Assembly: GCF_011039075.1 (NCBI RefSeq)
Contig: NZ_JAAKEG010000002.1
Coordinates: forward strand, 1-64,000
Direction: 5' to 3'
DNA length: 64,000 nt
From: Adlercreutzia sp. ZJ304
Lineage (GTDB): Bacteria > Actinomycetota > Coriobacteriia > Coriobacteriales > Eggerthellaceae
The notes beneath the pieces are model-generated. The model did not search any database and was not told the origin of the DNA. It was given only the letters and a program-made list of their open reading frames with translations. The position numbers and the translations under genes were made by a program. Positions 15,703 through 25,008 of this stretch are shown here, in pieces. How positions within the stretch are numbered: position 1 is the stretch's first letter; each line of letters starts with the position of its first letter.

Positions 15703-16092
15703 TTAATCTAGCCGACCATGAAGTTCATAGCGCGCATGCTTAACAATACGATTTTCGCTATTGACAAACACCACATGGGGCGCATTCGCAGGGTCGTTGT
15801 GTTCCTCTAAGGTCATCTCGGCGTATGCCATTATTATTATTTTGTCTCCCACACATGCACAATGCGCCGCCGCGCCGTTCAAACAAATTATGCCGCTTTC
15901 AGCTTCGCCGAATATTACATATGTTTCGAAACGATTGCCGTTGTCCACATTAGCTACTTGCACCTTCTCATATTCAACGATGCCAGCAGCTTCTGCCAGC
16001 GAAGCATCTATCGTTATTGAGCCTACATAATCTAATTCGGCTTGCGTTACAGTAGCGCGGTGAATCTTGCTTTTTAGCACGTGTATAAGCAA
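15703..16092 (-). CDS. panD: Aspartate 1-decarboxylase
   Basis: A pyruvoyl enzyme converting aspartate to beta-alanine for pantothenate. The 129-residue proenzyme begins [20 protein letters not shown] and has the self-cleavage site Y22-V23-G24-S25 (DYVGSIT), where Ser25 becomes the pyruvoyl group. Also visible are K9, the catalytic Tyr region [12 protein letters not shown], and the substrate Arg in the TxxG/ENGxR type region. Length and motif match the family precisely. It is the last gene of a panB-panC-panD operon, starting 3 nt after panC. Confidence 0.96.
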   Translation of the reverse strand: MLIHVLKSKIHRATVTQAELDYVGSITIDASLAEAAGIVEYEKVQVANVDNGNRFETYVIFGEAESGIICLNGAAAHCACVGDKIIIMAYAEMTLEEHNDPANAPHVVFVNSENRIVKHARYELHGRLD

Positions 16093-16095
16093 CTG

Positions 16096-16941
16096 CTACT
16101 CCTCGAAAATGAAATTGTCTATAAGCCTTGTATTGCCTATATAGACCGCCATAGCCACTAATACCGATTCATTAATAGTGTCAATTGGCTGCATTGTAAG
16201 ACCGTCTACTACCTCAAGATAATCTATACGAGCAAGCGGTTCAGCGCTCAAAACATCTGCCATCAGCTGCTTCAGTTTCGCCGCGTTGCGCTCTCCGGCT
16301 TCCACGGCGGCGTATCCCTTTTTCACAGCACGCGAAAGTACAAGTGCTGCTTGGCGCTCTTCAGTTGACAGATAGGTGTTTCGCGAGCTTTTCGCCAAAC
16401 CGTCCTCTTCGCGAACTATTGGACAACCTACAACTTGCACGTTCATGTTCAAATCGCGCACCATGCGCTTTATTATGGCTAGCTGCTGTGCATCTTTCTG
16501 ACCGAAGAATGCCATATTGGGTTGCACAATGTTGAACAGCTTGTTAACCACCGTGCAAACTCCGCGGAAATGCCCCGGACGCGACGCGCCACAAAGCGTT
16601 TCTGCTAGCGCATCCGCCGACACATACGTAGCGAACCCTTCTGGATACATTTCTTGAACCTCGGGGTGAAATATTAGATCTACCCCATGCGTTTCGCATA
16701 TGGCAGCATCGTGGTCTAAATCGCGCGGATAGCTGTCGTAGTCTTCATTCGGACCAAATTGTATGGGGTTTACAAAAACCGACACCACCACTTTGTCGCA
16801 TGCAGCGCGTGCCGCGTCCATTAAGCTTTCGTGCCCCGCATGTAAGTATCCCATAGTTGGTACTAGTGCAACTGCATGCCCAGAAGTTCTCCACTGTGCC
16901 ACTGCATCTTTTACTTCTGCGATAGAACTAACAATACGCAC
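16096..16941 (-). CDS. panC: Pantothenate synthetase
   Basis: ATP-dependent ligation of pantoate and beta-alanine. Of 281 residues, it shows PTMGYLHAGHESLMDAA (HIGH-like nucleotide-binding motif), VSVFVNPIQFGPNEDYDSYP, RPGHFRGVCTVVNKLFNIV and FGQKDAQQLAIIKRMVRDL, then SSRNTYLSTEER; all active-site segments are intact. ATG 16941 follows panB after 17 nt with AAGGGAGAC in between, so it is in the same operon. Together with panB and panD the cell can make pantothenate from valine-pathway ketoisovalerate and aspartate. Confidence 0.97.
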   Translation of the reverse strand: MRIVSSIAEVKDAVAQWRTSGHAVALVPTMGYLHAGHESLMDAARAACDKVVVSVFVNPIQFGPNEDYDSYPRDLDHDAAICETHGVDLIFHPEVQEMYPEGFATYVSADALAETLCGASRPGHFRGVCTVVNKLFNIVQPNMAFFGQKDAQQLAIIKRMVRDLNMNVQVVGCPIVREEDGLAKSSRNTYLSTEERQAALVLSRAVKKGYAAVEAGERNAAKLKQLMADVLSAEPLARIDYLEVVDGLTMQPIDTINESVLVAMAVYIGNTRLIDNFIFEE

Positions 16942-16958
16942 GATGTCTCCCTTCTTCG

Positions 16959-17792
16959 CTACAGTTCGCCCAATTCATCTAGCACGCCAGCAGGTGTGGC
17001 ATAGCAATGCTCTTTTGTAGGAAATTCGCCACTTTTTACGCATTCGTCGTATTCACGATAAGCTTGCTTCATCAACGCGCCAACTTCAGCAAAGCGCCGC
17101 ACAAATTTTGGTGTGAAATCGTCGAACATGCCTAACATATCTTGGTTGACTAGCACTTGCCCGCTGCATTGAGCACCAGCCCCTATGCCTATGGTGGGAA
17201 TGGATAGCTGGCGTGTAATTAGCGCTGCCACCTCAGCCGGCACAGCTTCTATTACTACGGCGAATGCGCCGGCATTTTGTACCGCGTGCGCATCCTCTAG
17301 TAACTTTTTTACGCCGCTTGTAGTTTTGCCCTGAACTTTGAACCCGCCAACAGCGTTTATGCCCTGAGGAGTAAGACCAATATGTGCGCACACGGGAATT
17401 TTTGCCCGCACTATGGCTTGTATGCGGTCTGCCATTTCGGTGCCACCTTCAAGTTTCACGGCGTTTGCGCGCCCCTCTTTTACAAGGCGACCTGCGTTTA
17501 CCACCGCATCGTATGCGGAAGTTTCGTAAGACATAAACGGCATGTCGGCTATAACAAGTGCATTTTTTGCGCCGCGCGTTACCGCGGCTGTGTGACGCAC
17601 CATGTCATCCATAGTAACCGGTATTGTGTCGCCAAGACCAAGCATCACATTTCCCAGCGAATCGCCTACCAAAATGGAATCCACACCAGCTTCGTCAACT
17701 AGATGCGCCGTAGTGTAGTCATAGGCGGTAAGCATAGAAATTTTCTTGCCAGCCCTCTTCATTTCTTGAAAAGTAGAAACCGTAACAGCCAT
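16959..17792 (-). CDS. panB: 3-methyl-2-oxobutanoate hydroxymethyltransferase
   Basis: A TIM-barrel enzyme transferring a hydroxymethyl group from methylene-tetrahydrofolate to ketoisovalerate, the first step of pantothenate synthesis. The 277-residue protein has ISMLTAYDYTTAHLVDEAGV, ILVGDSLGNVMLG (metal-binding Asp), AVKLEGG, VCAHIGLTPQ and IGIGAGAQCSGQVLVNQDM, all family signatures. ATG 17792 is preceded by AAAGGAGATG. It is the first gene of panBCD. Confidence 0.97.
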   Translation of the reverse strand: MAVTVSTFQEMKRAGKKISMLTAYDYTTAHLVDEAGVDSILVGDSLGNVMLGLGDTIPVTMDDMVRHTAAVTRGAKNALVIADMPFMSYETSAYDAVVNAGRLVKEGRANAVKLEGGTEMADRIQAIVRAKIPVCAHIGLTPQGINAVGGFKVQGKTTSGVKKLLEDAHAVQNAGAFAVVIEAVPAEVAALITRQLSIPTIGIGAGAQCSGQVLVNQDMLGMFDDFTPKFVRRFAEVGALMKQAYREYDECVKSGEFPTKEHCYATPAGVLDELGEL

Positions 17793-17906
17793 GCTTCATC
17801 TCCTTTTCCGAGTTTTAGATGGTAATGGCTTATAAAACAGTCTATTTGCTGGCTATTTTAAGTCAGTGGCACAAATATGCGGCGCAGCGCTAAGCGAGTT
17901 ACGCAT

Positions 17907-19157
17907 TTAATCTCTTAAGCGGGCTTTCTTGGCAGCCTCTTCACGCTGGCGACACATTTCTGCCCAGCTTGGCATCGTCTCTAGTGCGCCAGCTAATTCT
18001 GAAAGCACTTCTGGAATGTTTATTAGCTGCGGACATATGCGGCTACACGCCCTGCAATCAATGCAATCTCTAGCGCGCTGTCCCTCAGGCACAGCATCCA
18101 TTTGCATAGATATAGTGAAGTTGCTGGCAAATTGAAGATCGTTGTAGGTTGCCAACATAACCGGAATGTCTATTTGCTGTGGACAACTAGCCGTGCAGTA
18201 ACGACAGGCGGTGCATGGCACGCCACCTTTAAGCGTTTCGGCTACGTCTGCCAGCATTGCAGTTTCCGCTTGCGTAAGCGCCGCAGCTTCGGCAAAGTAG
18301 CTGCAATTTTCGTGCACTTGGTTAAGGTTCGACATGCCGCTTAGCACTACTTTCACATTCGCTATATTTTGAAGCCAGCGAAACGACCACTCTATAGGGC
18401 TTCTGTTTGAACGAGCAGCCTGCACGACGTTAAGTTGTTCATCTTGCCAATCTACCAGTCTTCCGCCGCGCAATGGCTCCATTGCAACAATAGGAATTCC
18501 CGCGCTTTCAAGCATGGCGCATTTCTCGGATGCGCGCTGCAGCGTCCAATCCAAATAATTCAGCTGAATCTGGCAAAATTCCATAACATTTCGACCAACA
18601 AACAGCGCTGCCGTCTTCGAATCACACTTAACAAGTTCAGCGTATTTGCGCGCGCCATAGTCTAAAAACGCAGCCAAATTGTCAGGTCGTCCATGGCTAG
18701 AAAACCCTAAGTGGCGAATTCTGCCCAGCCGTTTCTGCTCAATAAAATAGTCAACAATTCCCCATTTTTCATCGGTGTAAATATCTATCGAATTTTCACA
18801 CACGTTGTGCAGCAGATAGAAATCGAAATATTCAACTCCGCATTTTTGCAGCTGTTCTTCAAATATTACCGCCGGGTTGTAAGTGCTCAAAATTTGATGC
18901 CCCGGATATTTTGTAGCTAGGTAAAAGCTATTGCGTGGGTAACGTGCCAGCGATTCCCCGAGCACCTGCTCTGATGTGTTCCCATGGTAGGGATACGCCG
19001 TGTCGAAATAATTAATTCCAGCTTCAAACGCTGCATCCACCATCTGATCTAGCTGCGATTGGTCAATATTTGCCTGATCGCCATCAATCACGGGCAGCCG
19101 CATAGCGCCAAAACCCAAGCGTCCAACTTTATCACCAAGAAAATCGTTGCAAATCAT
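17907..19157 (-). CDS. Aldo/keto reductase with C-terminal 4Fe-4S domain
   Basis: A 416-residue oxidoreductase of the Fe-S aldo/keto reductase group common in anaerobes. The TIM-barrel part starts FLGDKVGRLGFGAMRLPVID, has INYFDTAYPYHGNTSE (catalytic Asp/Tyr), LATKYPG (Lys) and YFDFYLLHNVCEN (His). The C-terminus carries two cysteine clusters, CTACRYCTASCPQQIDIP and CIDCRACSRICPQLINIP, for two 4Fe-4S centres. Substrate unknown. It is transcribed away from the GH25 gene, with a 170-bp divergent promoter region between them. Confidence 0.92.
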   Translation of the reverse strand: MICNDFLGDKVGRLGFGAMRLPVIDGDQANIDQSQLDQMVDAAFEAGINYFDTAYPYHGNTSEQVLGESLARYPRNSFYLATKYPGHQILSTYNPAVIFEEQLQKCGVEYFDFYLLHNVCENSIDIYTDEKWGIVDYFIEQKRLGRIRHLGFSSHGRPDNLAAFLDYGARKYAELVKCDSKTAALFVGRNVMEFCQIQLNYLDWTLQRASEKCAMLESAGIPIVAMEPLRGGRLVDWQDEQLNVVQAARSNRSPIEWSFRWLQNIANVKVVLSGMSNLNQVHENCSYFAEAAALTQAETAMLADVAETLKGGVPCTACRYCTASCPQQIDIPVMLATYNDLQFASNFTISMQMDAVPEGQRARDCIDCRACSRICPQLINIPEVLSELAGALETMPSWAEMCRQREEAAKKARLRD

Positions 19158-19327
19158 GTGCGCCCCTTTGCTACATATTTGAATTCACTTCTCAGCACTT
19201 CTTAACAAAACTATATCGAACTTGCTTATATATTAGAAACATTAGAAACAAAGTTATTGCGTATGTTTTAAGCATATTTTGGCATAATCTATACGACAAT
19301 ACGTTTGAAAGCCGATTTGCAAAATAC

Positions 19328-20212
19328 ATGCACAAATATAAATGCAATAAACCTATAAGGAATGCGCCCAGCCGCCATCTAATGACAAGGCGCGCAGCCA
19401 TAATAGCCATGGGAGCTATGGCTGTTGCGTGTATGACTGGATGCAGCAAAAACCGCCCATCTATTATTCGCGAAAATGTATACATGAGTCCATACGACTG
19501 GAACGGTCTTGTGCGCAATGGCGAGAGGCTGGAATACAGCGAGAATGGGGTGCTGCTGTCGCACTGGGGCATAGATGTTTCCGAACACCAGAAAACAATT
19601 GACTGGAGTCAGGTGCAGCTTGCTGGAGTGCAATTCGCATTTATACGCATTGGAAATCGTGGATCTACTGCAGGAGCATTAAAGGTAGATAAAGAATTTC
19701 TGGCAAATTGCCGCGGTGCGCAGCAAGCGAAAATTCCCACGTCGGGGTATTTCTTTTCGCAAGCCATAACTGCGGACGAAGCGCGGGAAGAAGCAGAATT
19801 TGCGCTTGAACAAATGCATATTGCCGAAGCTGCCGGTGCAAAATTTCAAGCAATAGCATACGACCATGAAGCGGTAAATATTGATGGTGCCCGCGCAAAT
19901 AATTTGTCGGGTGAACAGCTGTCTGAAAACGCAGCTGCATTCTGCGAAGCGATAACAGCTGCCGGATATGAACCGCTTCTATACGGCAACCAGCGCGACT
20001 TAAAGAAGCTAAGTCGGCAAGTGCGCGATGCTTTTCCAGTTTGGCTTGCGGAATACGACACAGAAATTCCCACAGCACCGCTTGATTTCACCATATGGCA
20101 GTACACGAATGCGGGCAATATACCGGGTATTCCTACTCAGGTTGACTTAAATATATGGCTGCCCACAAAACGTGGTGCAGAAATAGTGCTTCTTGAAAAC
20201 ACGTATGTCTAA
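19328..20212 (+). CDS. GH25 muramidase, exported lipoprotein
   Basis: A 294-residue lysozyme-like protein. The N-terminus has a twin-arginine pattern TRRAAIIAMGAMAVAC followed by MTGC, consistent with a Tat/lipoprotein signal (two candidate lipobox cysteines). The GH25 barrel begins WGIDVSEHQKTIDWSQV with the first catalytic Asp, has FIRIGNRG, GYFFSQAITADEAREEAEF, AIAYDHEAVNI (the D-x-E pair) and ends FTIWQYTNAGNIPGI. Catalytic acids are present. It would cleave the glycan backbone of peptidoglycan from the cell surface. An alternative start is ATG 19382 inside the signal; the upstream one keeps a normal positively charged n-region. Confidence 0.88.
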   Translation: MHKYKCNKPIRNAPSRHLMTRRAAIIAMGAMAVACMTGCSKNRPSIIRENVYMSPYDWNGLVRNGERLEYSENGVLLSHWGIDVSEHQKTIDWSQVQLAGVQFAFIRIGNRGSTAGALKVDKEFLANCRGAQQAKIPTSGYFFSQAITADEAREEAEFALEQMHIAEAAGAKFQAIAYDHEAVNIDGARANNLSGEQLSENAAAFCEAITAAGYEPLLYGNQRDLKKLSRQVRDAFPVWLAEYDTEIPTAPLDFTIWQYTNAGNIPGIPTQVDLNIWLPTKRGAEIVLLENTYV

Positions 20213-20315
20213 AGTTTGTATTTCATCTTTTGTTAAACAGTTTGTACTTTTTTGGGCGCAACGCATTTAGAAGTAACACAATAGCCCTAAGTTGATTTCG
20301 AAAGGGGAATTCGAC

Positions 20316-20918
20316 ATGGTTAAGGAAATATACCTAGCGGGCGGATGCTTTTGGGGTACACAAGCCTACATTGATAAGCTGCCCGGTGTTTTAGCTACAG
20401 AAACAGGCTATGCAAATGCCACAACTGAAGCGCCAACTTACGAGGAAGTATGTACGGGCGACACAAATGCTGCCGAATGCGTGCGTGTAGAATTTGACCC
20501 GAATGTGATAAGCCCCCGACTGCTTCTGCAAGCATTTTTGCGCACGATAGACCCCACAAGTTTGAATCGGCAAGGAAACGATTCTGGAACGCAGTACAGA
20601 ACGGGAATTTACTGGACAGATAGTGCCGATTGCCGCGTGGTTTCCGAAGCGTTAGAGGAACTTCAGCAGCATTTTGAAGCGCCAATAGTAGTGGAAGCCC
20701 AACAATTGCAGTCGTTTTTTCCAGCTGAAGATTACCATCAAGAGTATTTACGTAAGAATCCCGGCGGTTATTGTCATGTAAATTTGGCAGATGCTAGGCA
20801 ATTTATAAGCGAACACGCATCGGAATTTGGGCAAATCAAGCGCACGGTGCGACTAAACCCCACATTCAAGCGCGAAGATGGAGCCACTGTTTCAGTAAAA
20901 CTTCCAGATAATTTCTAG
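20316..20918 (+). CDS. msrA: Peptide methionine-S-sulfoxide reductase
   Basis: A repair enzyme reducing Met-S-sulfoxide. The 200-residue protein begins MVKEIYLAGGCFWGTQAY with nucleophile Cys11 in the GCFWG motif, has TGYANATTEAPTYEEVCTGD, NRQGNDSGTQYRTGIYW and the C-terminal PGGYCHVNL with a candidate resolving Cys. ATG 20316 has AAAGGGGAA upstream and begins at the conserved motif; the longer TTG frame is not needed. Cytoplasmic, single gene, preceding a toxin-antitoxin pair. Confidence 0.95.
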   Translation: MVKEIYLAGGCFWGTQAYIDKLPGVLATETGYANATTEAPTYEEVCTGDTNAAECVRVEFDPNVISPRLLLQAFLRTIDPTSLNRQGNDSGTQYRTGIYWTDSADCRVVSEALEELQQHFEAPIVVEAQQLQSFFPAEDYHQEYLRKNPGGYCHVNLADARQFISEHASEFGQIKRTVRLNPTFKREDGATVSVKLPDNF

Positions 20919-20959
20919 CTTTGCGCTGCTTAGATGTGGCGGGGAACAGGCAAGCTTGC

Positions 20960-20990
20960 TATAATACGTATACGATGTATACGTATTATA
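20960..20990. promoter_or_regulatory. Palindromic operator/promoter of RelBE-like pair
   Basis: TATAATACGTATAC (20960-20973), a 3-nt spacer GAT, and GTATACGTATTATA (20977-20990) form a perfect 14-bp palindrome. The -10 hexamer TATAAT is built into the left arm, so binding would block transcription. It lies 11 nt before the first start codon of the antitoxin gene. Autorepression by the RHH antitoxin is inferred. Confidence 0.75.
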
Positions 20991-21000
20991 GATTCAACGT

Positions 21001-21252
21001 ATGAAAGCGAGACAGATTATGGCTATGACAGCTTCCGCCATCCGCTTCGAACAAGACGAAAAAGAATGGATTAACACATTTGCCCAGCTAAACGGGAATA
21101 GCTTCTCTGCACAGGTTCGCCAGTGGACGCTAGAGCGTCTGGAAGACGAGATGGATGCCTACGATCTGAAAATGGCTATTGCAGAAAGTCGTCGTGACAA
21201 AAGCGATACTGGTATAACTATCGATGAATTCATTCAGAAGTATGGCGAGTAA
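21001..21252 (+). CDS. Antitoxin, RHH/RelB-like
   Basis: An 83-residue protein: TASAIRFEQDEKEWINTFAQ then NSFSAQVRQWTLERLEDEMD, a ribbon-helix-helix pattern (S-x-R-F strand and two helices) as in DUF6290/RelB antitoxins, followed by an acidic C-terminal toxin-binding tail (DTGITIDEFIQKYGE). Start may be ATG 21001 or ATG 21019; the second begins directly at the RHH domain. It overlaps or abuts the toxin gene, consistent with a type II operon behind the perfect palindrome. Confidence 0.85.
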   Translation: MKARQIMAMTASAIRFEQDEKEWINTFAQLNGNSFSAQVRQWTLERLEDEMDAYDLKMAIAESRRDKSDTGITIDEFIQKYGE

Positions 21253-21253
21253 T

Positions 21254-21532
21254 ATGGGATATAGGGTAATAATCAAGAAGCAAGCTGAAAAGCAATTAGC
21301 ATCCATAGAACCTAAAACAAGAAGATTGATTCAGACATTCATAAAAGACCAGCTAGAAGGCAGCACAAACCCTCAGGCACTTTCCGGCTGTAAAAAACTG
21401 CAAGGAGTTCAAAACGGTTGGCGCTGGCGTGTAGGGGTGTATCGTCTGCTTGGCATAGTAGATGGCGACACTATAACAATACAGCTTTTCCGAATAGGGC
21501 ATCGCCGCGACGTATACAGACGCATGAACTAG
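21254..21532 (+). CDS. RelE/ParE-like toxin
   Basis: A 92-residue protein of the RelE/ParE fold: MGYRVIIKKQAEKQLASIEP, QDQLEGSTN-type linker, CKKLQGVQNGWRWRVGVYRL (the conserved K-L-x-G...WRxRxGxYR core) and a basic end RIGHRRDVYRRMN, matching the H-R-x-x-V-Y C-terminus. RelE-type catalytic basics are present, suggesting an mRNA interferase acting at the ribosome. ATG 21254 is 1 nt after the antitoxin stop; ATG 21242 overlaps it and is an alternative. Confidence 0.88.
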   Translation: MGYRVIIKKQAEKQLASIEPKTRRLIQTFIKDQLEGSTNPQALSGCKKLQGVQNGWRWRVGVYRLLGIVDGDTITIQLFRIGHRRDVYRRMN

Positions 21533-21636
21533 CAAACACGTGCAGCCCTAGAACACAAACAGTCAGAATTCCCGCAGACCTCACTTAATTTTCAGCGCAT
21601 TCCAAACATTTCGCCAAACTAATTTATGATGTATTC

Positions 21637-22563
21637 ATGGAAAACGCACAGAGAAAAATGTGGGCAGGCATAGCGTTTACGCTTCTGGGCGGAACTCTTT
21701 GGGGCATATCTGGCACCAGCGTGCAATTTCTTACCACGGAAGGCGGCGCACCACCAACACTGGTTACGCTTATGCGCGTAGTATTGGGCGGCAGTTTATT
21801 TTTTGCATTTCTACTTATACGTAAACGCGCAACCGTGCACGCCGTATTTACAAGCCGCCGAACAATTGCAGGCATTTTGCTATTTGCATTTTCGCTTTAC
21901 GCAAACCAACTGTGTTATGCACAAACAGTACAAATAACGAATGCAGGCACAGCTACAGTTCTTCAAATGCTAGGCAGCGTTTTCGTAATGCTGTTCGTAT
22001 GTACAACAACGCATAAGCTGCCGCGTGTAAAAGAATTTATTGGGCTGGTTATAGCCATAATTGCCACTGTTCTTATAGCTACACAGGGCAACATTTATGT
22101 ACTTAGCATAGATGTTGCTGGATTAACATGGGGGATAGCCACGGGCTTATCTACTGCGTTTTACATTCTTGTTCCAAAACGATTTGGGCTGTTCGAGCAA
22201 TTTGGAAGTGTGGTCGTGGTGGGGCTTGGCATGTTTCTGGGCACAATTTTCGCCATACCCATATATGCAGTTCAAAGCGCGGGCGCTATGAACGCCGTTA
22301 GCGTGCTTTCAGGGTTTGGCGCGTTTGAATGGCTAGTCTTTATAGTGGGGCTTGTAATTGTTGGAACCATCGGCGGCTATGGCTTCTATCTGCACGGAGT
22401 ATCTATTGTAGGCTCGGTAAAGGGAAGTTTGCTGGGCGCAATAGAACCCGTTAGCGCAACTATAATGGCTGCGCTTTGGTTGGGCACCGCATTCACAATG
22501 CACGATATTGTTGGCATGTTGCTAATGTGCATAATGGTGGCATTCATAACCACCGATGAGTAG
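21637..22563 (+). CDS. DMT/EamA family exporter
   Basis: A 308-residue drug/metabolite transporter with ten predicted helices in two EamA halves. First half: GIAFTLLGGTLWGISGTSVQ and RVVLGGSLFFAFLLIRKR; second half: TWGIATGLSTAFYILVPK and VKGSLLGAIEPVSATIMAAL (the E-P motif near the last helices). It is monocistronic and convergent with the following minus-strand gene. Substrate is not predictable. Confidence 0.88.
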   Translation: MENAQRKMWAGIAFTLLGGTLWGISGTSVQFLTTEGGAPPTLVTLMRVVLGGSLFFAFLLIRKRATVHAVFTSRRTIAGILLFAFSLYANQLCYAQTVQITNAGTATVLQMLGSVFVMLFVCTTTHKLPRVKEFIGLVIAIIATVLIATQGNIYVLSIDVAGLTWGIATGLSTAFYILVPKRFGLFEQFGSVVVVGLGMFLGTIFAIPIYAVQSAGAMNAVSVLSGFGAFEWLVFIVGLVIVGTIGGYGFYLHGVSIVGSVKGSLLGAIEPVSATIMAALWLGTAFTMHDIVGMLLMCIMVAFITTDE

Positions 22564-22617
22564 CTATTTTGTCACTTCGGTTTGCAGAAATTGCTAACAA
22601 AGCGCAGATGGAGCGCG

Positions 22618-23853
22618 TTAGCAGTTCAATTCGTCTGCCAAAAGTTTCAGAAATAAACCTACGTCGGTAATTATGCCTATAGTTTGGAAACTGCCGCGAT
22701 CGGACAACTTTGTAACTACTGCAGGGTTTATATCTACACACACAGTAGTAACAGATGCAGGCAGCAAATTTCCCGTAGCAATTGAATGCAGCATGGTAGA
22801 CATCATTAAACATGCGCCGGCCTTTTGACACCACGGGCGCATAGCTTCCTGCGCTTTCATAGTGTCGGTTATAACGTCGGGTAGTGGACCATCGTCGCGA
22901 ATAGAGCCCGCCAATATATACGGCGTATTCGTTTCCACAAGTGAATGCATTAATCCATCGGTTAAAACGCCCTGTTCGACCGCTTGACGAATGCCCCCAC
23001 AAGCGCGAATGCGATTTATGGCGCGCAAATGATGTTCATGCCCACCCGGCACAGAAACGCCTGTAGCCATATCAATGCCAAGCGAAGTGCCATACAGAGC
23101 CGACTCAATATCGTGCGTAGCTACGGCATTTCCACCAAACAACACGTTTATATAACCAGCGCGCACAAGGCGTTTTAAATGCTCGGCTGCACCGGTATGC
23201 ACAACTGCAGGTCCAACTACTGCAATTATCGCTTGATTAGATTCGCGAACTTCGCGAAGTAGCGCCGCGGCTTGGCGAATTATTTGTCCTTTGGGCTTTT
23301 CGCTGCTGGCAGTAGAATTCATAAACTCAAATTCTTCTTTTTCGCGCAAACGCTCTTGCGACATAACACGTATGCCCACTTGTCCCACAGCTATTGCGTC
23401 ACCTTTGCGCACTTGTGAAATGGGCACGCCCCATGCGCGATGCGCTTCCGTATCTACGCAAATTCCCAAGTCCATCTCGGTTCCCCAAACCGGATACCAC
23501 GCGCCGCCTATGCGTACCTGCGTTTCCAAGTTGGTTGTGGAATAAAAGCCTTCCGGAAATACGCCGTCGGCTGGCGCGGATTCCACGGAAACATTGCCCG
23601 GATGTGCTGGCACAACGCCCAAACCGTGAAGCATGCGCAACATTTCCGTAAGGTGGCTGCCATCGCGCCCGAACACGCGCATGGTCATAGTGGATGGATT
23701 CTCATTTCCGCGCCCAATCTGAAACGACAGCACTTCATATTCGCCATCTAGTTCTACAATGCCGCTCATCATACGCGACAAAATATTCGAATCTATTAAG
23801 TGCCCTTCGGCTTCTATATCCTCGTAAACACGGTGGTTGTTGCCATTTTCCAT
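22618..23853 (-). CDS. Ornithine cyclodeaminase-like, LOR/SDH-type (TIGR00300)
   Basis: A 411-residue protein of the TIGR00300 family: an N-terminal LOR-type domain (GHLIDSNILSRMMSGIVEL, YEVLSFQIGRGNENPS) joined to a Rossmann-like domain with VVGPAVVHTGAAEHL, INVLFGGNAVATHDIE (the family's hallmark F-G-G-N-A-x-A-x-H-D-I-E) and MSTMLHSIATGNLLPA. Characterised relatives deaminate ornithine or convert arginine, so a role in arginine/ornithine turnover is likely but not proven. ATG 23853 is favoured because AGGAAATGA precedes it; ATG 23859 would sit on that site. Confidence 0.88.
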   Translation of the reverse strand: MENGNNHRVYEDIEAEGHLIDSNILSRMMSGIVELDGEYEVLSFQIGRGNENPSTMTMRVFGRDGSHLTEMLRMLHGLGVVPAHPGNVSVESAPADGVFPEGFYSTTNLETQVRIGGAWYPVWGTEMDLGICVDTEAHRAWGVPISQVRKGDAIAVGQVGIRVMSQERLREKEEFEFMNSTASSEKPKGQIIRQAAALLREVRESNQAIIAVVGPAVVHTGAAEHLKRLVRAGYINVLFGGNAVATHDIESALYGTSLGIDMATGVSVPGGHEHHLRAINRIRACGGIRQAVEQGVLTDGLMHSLVETNTPYILAGSIRDDGPLPDVITDTMKAQEAMRPWCQKAGACLMMSTMLHSIATGNLLPASVTTVCVDINPAVVTKLSDRGSFQTIGIITDVGLFLKLLADELNC

Positions 23854-23985
23854 ATTCATTTCCTATTCAAATCGGTTGCGAAATGATTTCGTAGAACTAT
23901 GTTTAACCATTTCGATGCTATTTTATATCCATACATTATTGGCACTGTCTATTATGTGTATGTAACACTGAGGAAAGGCGGGAAT

Positions 23986-25008
23986 ATGCCATTGAACAAA
24001 GCAATTGTAGCCGCCGCAAAAGCTATAACTCGACTAAAAGCGGGCAATAATATTCAGGAATCTTACAAGCAACAACGCATTGCAGAAGATGCCACATCGA
24101 AACTTACTGTGGTAGACCCACGGTGTCGCGTTGACAATATAACAGCCACTTCAAAAGATGGTTACGACATACCATTGCGGGTATTCACCCCGCTAGATAT
24201 AGATTTTTCTCTGCGTAATGGTTTGCACGTGAACGACGATTTTCGCGGCACTATTCTGTTTTTTCATGGTGGAGGCTGGGCAAACGGCGATGTAGATTTC
24301 TACACCGATTCTTGTATGCGCACAGCGCTGAAGTTAGAGCGAAGGCTTTTAGCGGTTGATTATCGGCGTTCTCCCGAATATAAATTCCCCACCGCCTTGG
24401 AAGATTGCTACGAAGTAGCGCGTCAGCTTTTCGCGGGAGAACTGCTCTACGATGTAGATCCTGAGCACATAGTAATTTTTGGTGATAGCGCGGGCGGAAA
24501 TCTGGCAGCAGCTATGTCGCTTTTGGCGCGCGACCGCGGCGAATTTCTGCCGCGCGCACAAATGCTGCTCTACCCACTGGTTTACGACGACCACAGCGAA
24601 ACAACCATTTTCAATTCCGTGCGCGAAAACGGCGAAGAGTACCTTCTGACTCGGGAAGAAATAGTTGGCTATATAAATATGTATTTGAGCAAACCAGAAG
24701 ATCTTGAAAGTCCCTATTTTGCACCGCTTATTGCGGATGATCTTTCTAATCAGCCGCGAACGCTGGTCATTTCCGCAGAATTTTGCCCGTTGCGCGATGA
24801 AGGAGAAGTGTATGCCGAGCGTCTTCACGAAGATGGAAATGCCGTGGAATGTTTCCGCATGATAGATGGAATACACGGGTATTTCCTGTATCCAGCTGCA
24901 ATAAGTTTGGTGCGTGACACCTACACCATAATGAAGCATTTTTTAGATGGTGACGAATTGCCCGCAGAAAGAAGACCGGCATGGATAAAGCTAATCGATA
25001 CAAATTAG
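23986..25008 (+). CDS. Alpha/beta-hydrolase, HSL-type esterase/lipase
   Basis: A 340-residue hydrolase: oxyanion-hole motif FFHGGGWANGD, then the nucleophile elbow VIFGDSAGGNLAAAMSLLA, then PFYPLV-type loop (MLLYPLVYDD), catalytic Asp around FCPLRDEGE, and His in DGIHGYFLYP. This is the hormone-sensitive-lipase family. ATG 23986 is preceded by GAGGAAAGGCGGG; longer starts at 23899 are unlikely. It overlaps the downstream acyltransferase by 28 bp, so both probably act in a common acyl/ester pathway. Confidence 0.9.
   Translation: MPLNKAIVAAAKAITRLKAGNNIQESYKQQRIAEDATSKLTVVDPRCRVDNITATSKDGYDIPLRVFTPLDIDFSLRNGLHVNDDFRGTILFFHGGGWANGDVDFYTDSCMRTALKLERRLLAVDYRRSPEYKFPTALEDCYEVARQLFAGELLYDVDPEHIVIFGDSAGGNLAAAMSLLARDRGEFLPRAQMLLYPLVYDDHSETTIFNSVRENGEEYLLTREEIVGYINMYLSKPEDLESPYFAPLIADDLSNQPRTLVISAEFCPLRDEGEVYAERLHEDGNAVECFRMIDGIHGYFLYPAAISLVRDTYTIMKHFLDGDELPAERRPAWIKLIDTN

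Noticed and set aside
22544-23002. Minus-strand 152-residue frame overlapping the ornithine cyclodeaminase-like gene
   Set aside because: Shadow of a real gene in another frame with Cys/Tyr-rich low-plausibility sequence.
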